In this document: one piece after another, positions 63,001-64,000 of the stretch | How positions within the stretch are numbered: position 1 is the stretch's first letter | How the letters are laid out: every line of letters starts with the position of its first letter | Source of the DNA: a bacterium | GTDB taxonomy: Bacteria; Desulfobacterota; JAPLJL01 | DNA length: 64,000 nucleotides | Assembly: GCA_028713675.1 (NCBI GenBank) | Contig: JAQTNV010000001.1 | Location: 124,001-188,000, forward strand | Direction: 5' to 3' | Notes under the pieces: generated by a model | Told to the model about the DNA's origin: nothing | The model's database searches: none | The model's input: the letters and a program-made list of their open reading frames with translations, nothing else | Made by a program: the position numbers and the translations under genes

Positions 63001-64000
63001 ATGGCCGCTCTAGCCGAGCCCGCGGTAAGCTTGTGGTCTCCCTCTGACAAACTATCCCCGCGCATCCGGAAGCTCCGGGACGAATATTTCTCCTACTCCT
63101 CCCGGGATTACTTCCGGAACGAGGTCATGCCCTTCACCACCGGACAGCCGTGGGACGTGGTCTATTCCGAGCATACCTGGGGGGTCGCCCCCGAGGTCTA
63201 TCCCTTTATGGACGCGTTCAAGACCTCCCTCCTGGTGGACGCCCGGACCGTTCCCCTGCAGCCGGAATTCTGGCGGGAGCCGGCCATCATCAGGCGCGCG
63301 CTCTTCTTCCGGGAAGTGGCGGAAAAGCATCTCCCCGTCCAGGTGCTCGAGGGCGAGCTGATCGCCGGGGGCCAGTTCAACACGGCCTCCTCGCGCACCC
63401 TGACCAAGTCGGAGGCCCGGAAATTCAAGAAGATGGAGAAACGCTACGTCCGGACGCTTAAGGAACTTGACTCCTACGGATACGGCAACGCCGGCGCCAC
63501 CCCCGGACACCTGATCCCGGACTATCCCACCGTCCTGAAAATCGGGTTCCGGGGCCTGCGGGAAAAATTCGAGGCCCTCCTGGCCCAGGCCGCTTCCCCC
63601 TCCCACCGCGACTTCCTGCGGGCCCTGATCATCTGCGCCGAGGTTCCCCGGACGCTGGCCGGGCGCTACGCCCGGAAGCTCCGCGAGCTCTCCGCGCGGG
63701 AATCCGATCCCGGGCGGCGCCAGGAACTCCTCCGGATGGCGGAGATCTGCGCGCGGGTCCCCGAAGAGCCGGCCCGGAACTACTGGGAGGCCCTCCAAAG
63801 CCTCTGGTTCACCCACATCCTGGTGATGGCGGCGGAGTCCTACCCCGGGCCCGGGCTTTCCTACGGCAGGTTCGACCAGTACCTTGGTCCTTTCTATGAG
63901 CAGGACCTCAAGTCCGGAGCCCTGGACCGGGAAACCGCCAAGGAAATCCTGGAATCATTTTTCATCAAGAATAATTACGTCTATGACTTCCAGGGCCGGG
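63001..64000 (+). CDS. Glycyl radical enzyme, N-terminal part (3' cut by window end)
   Basis: The frame opens at ATG 63001 after AGGAGGTTTGCG and stays open to the window edge, giving 333 residues. It has a PFL-like N-terminal domain: RIRKLRDEYFSYSSRDYFRNE, FREVAEKHLPVQVLEGELIAGGQFNT, AGATPGHLIPDYPTVLKIG and LWFTHILVMAAESYPGPGLSYGRFDQYL, given as landmarks. Catalytic Cys and radical Gly lie beyond the window. It lacks the SCP2-like domain of the first enzyme and is only loosely similar to it, so its substrate should differ. An activase may follow outside the window. Confidence 0.85.
   Translation, partial: MAALAEPAVSLWSPSDKLSPRIRKLRDEYFSYSSRDYFRNEVMPFTTGQPWDVVYSEHTWGVAPEVYPFMDAFKTSLLVDARTVPLQPEFWREPAIIRRALFFREVAEKHLPVQVLEGELIAGGQFNTASSRTLTKSEARKFKKMEKRYVRTLKELDSYGYGNAGATPGHLIPDYPTVLKIGFRGLREKFEALLAQAASPSHRDFLRALIICAEVPRTLAGRYARKLRELSARESDPGRRQELLRMAEICARVPEEPARNYWEALQSLWFTHILVMAAESYPGPGLSYGRFDQYLGPFYEQDLKSGALDRETAKEILESFFIKNNYVYDFQGR

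Overview
This 64 kb bacterial chromosome segment joins a variable, relatively AT-rich accessory region (about 1-25.6 kb, ending at a tRNA-Phe gene) to a metabolic core that becomes clearly GC-rich after about 36.6 kb. Two glycyl radical enzymes, which are oxygen-sensitive, point to an anaerobe. AMP-forming acetyl-CoA synthetase, a B12 acyl-CoA mutase, two acyl-CoA dehydrogenases, an ADP-forming acyl-CoA synthetase subunit and an OFA-family transporter would suit a Desulfobacterota-like (deltaproteobacterial) organism. That placement is inference; no rRNA or marker gene is present to settle it.

Accessory region: a truncated AAA+ ATPase; an EEP-family nuclease; a small cysteine-rich lipoprotein with a nearby 27-nt echo of its C-terminal motif; a thermonuclease with a Cys-rich tail; a PD-(D/E)XK-like protein; a three-gene operon ending in a PEGA/SUMF1-type surface protein; a class III nucleotide-cyclase-like protein; two divergent XRE repressors; an FN3 plus seven-blade propeller lipoprotein; a large protein with ten zinc-ribbon repeats interrupted by a Vsr-like nuclease, flanked by two HEPN-like proteins; an RHH protein and a tyrosine recombinase; a complete type II CBASS operon (cap4, CD-NTase, cap2, cap3); then an HTH/HUH-like protein and a second tyrosine recombinase next to tRNA-Phe. 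A short palindrome, NTCCACA..TGTGGA, recurs five times in this region, always between genes. Two of the copies belong to a compound element of three adjacent palindromes, at 8.87 and 21.9 kb.

Metabolic region 1 (26.6-36.1 kb) is an operon-like run: a DRE-TIM lyase resembling HMG-CoA lyase but with Gln where the catalytic Cys should be, two MaoC hydratases, a CoA-transferase, a two-subunit B12 mutase lacking the Tyr-His pair of methylmalonyl-CoA mutase, a GntR/FCD regulator and two acyl-CoA dehydrogenases. Together these suggest an uncharacterised CoA-ester pathway with a carbon-skeleton rearrangement. A lone ATP-grasp acyl-CoA synthetase subunit lies on the opposite strand.

Metabolic region 2 (36.6-47.3 kb) holds a second thermonuclease and acetyl-CoA synthetase, then the complete F1Fo ATP synthase genes (atpI-B-E-F-H-A-G-D-C) starting only 18 nt after acs, and a single-domain response regulator. 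Region 3 (48.5-64 kb) holds a glycyl radical enzyme with an N-terminal SCP2-like lipid-binding domain and its activating enzyme, a large subtilase with ASH-type repeats, an OFA-family transporter, two unknown proteins, a helicase-exonuclease fusion resembling MrfA plus MrfB, and the start of a second glycyl radical enzyme cut by the window end. The spacers at 25.8-26.6, 36.1-36.6 and 47.3-48.5 kb carry shared families of palindromes and short tandem repeats.
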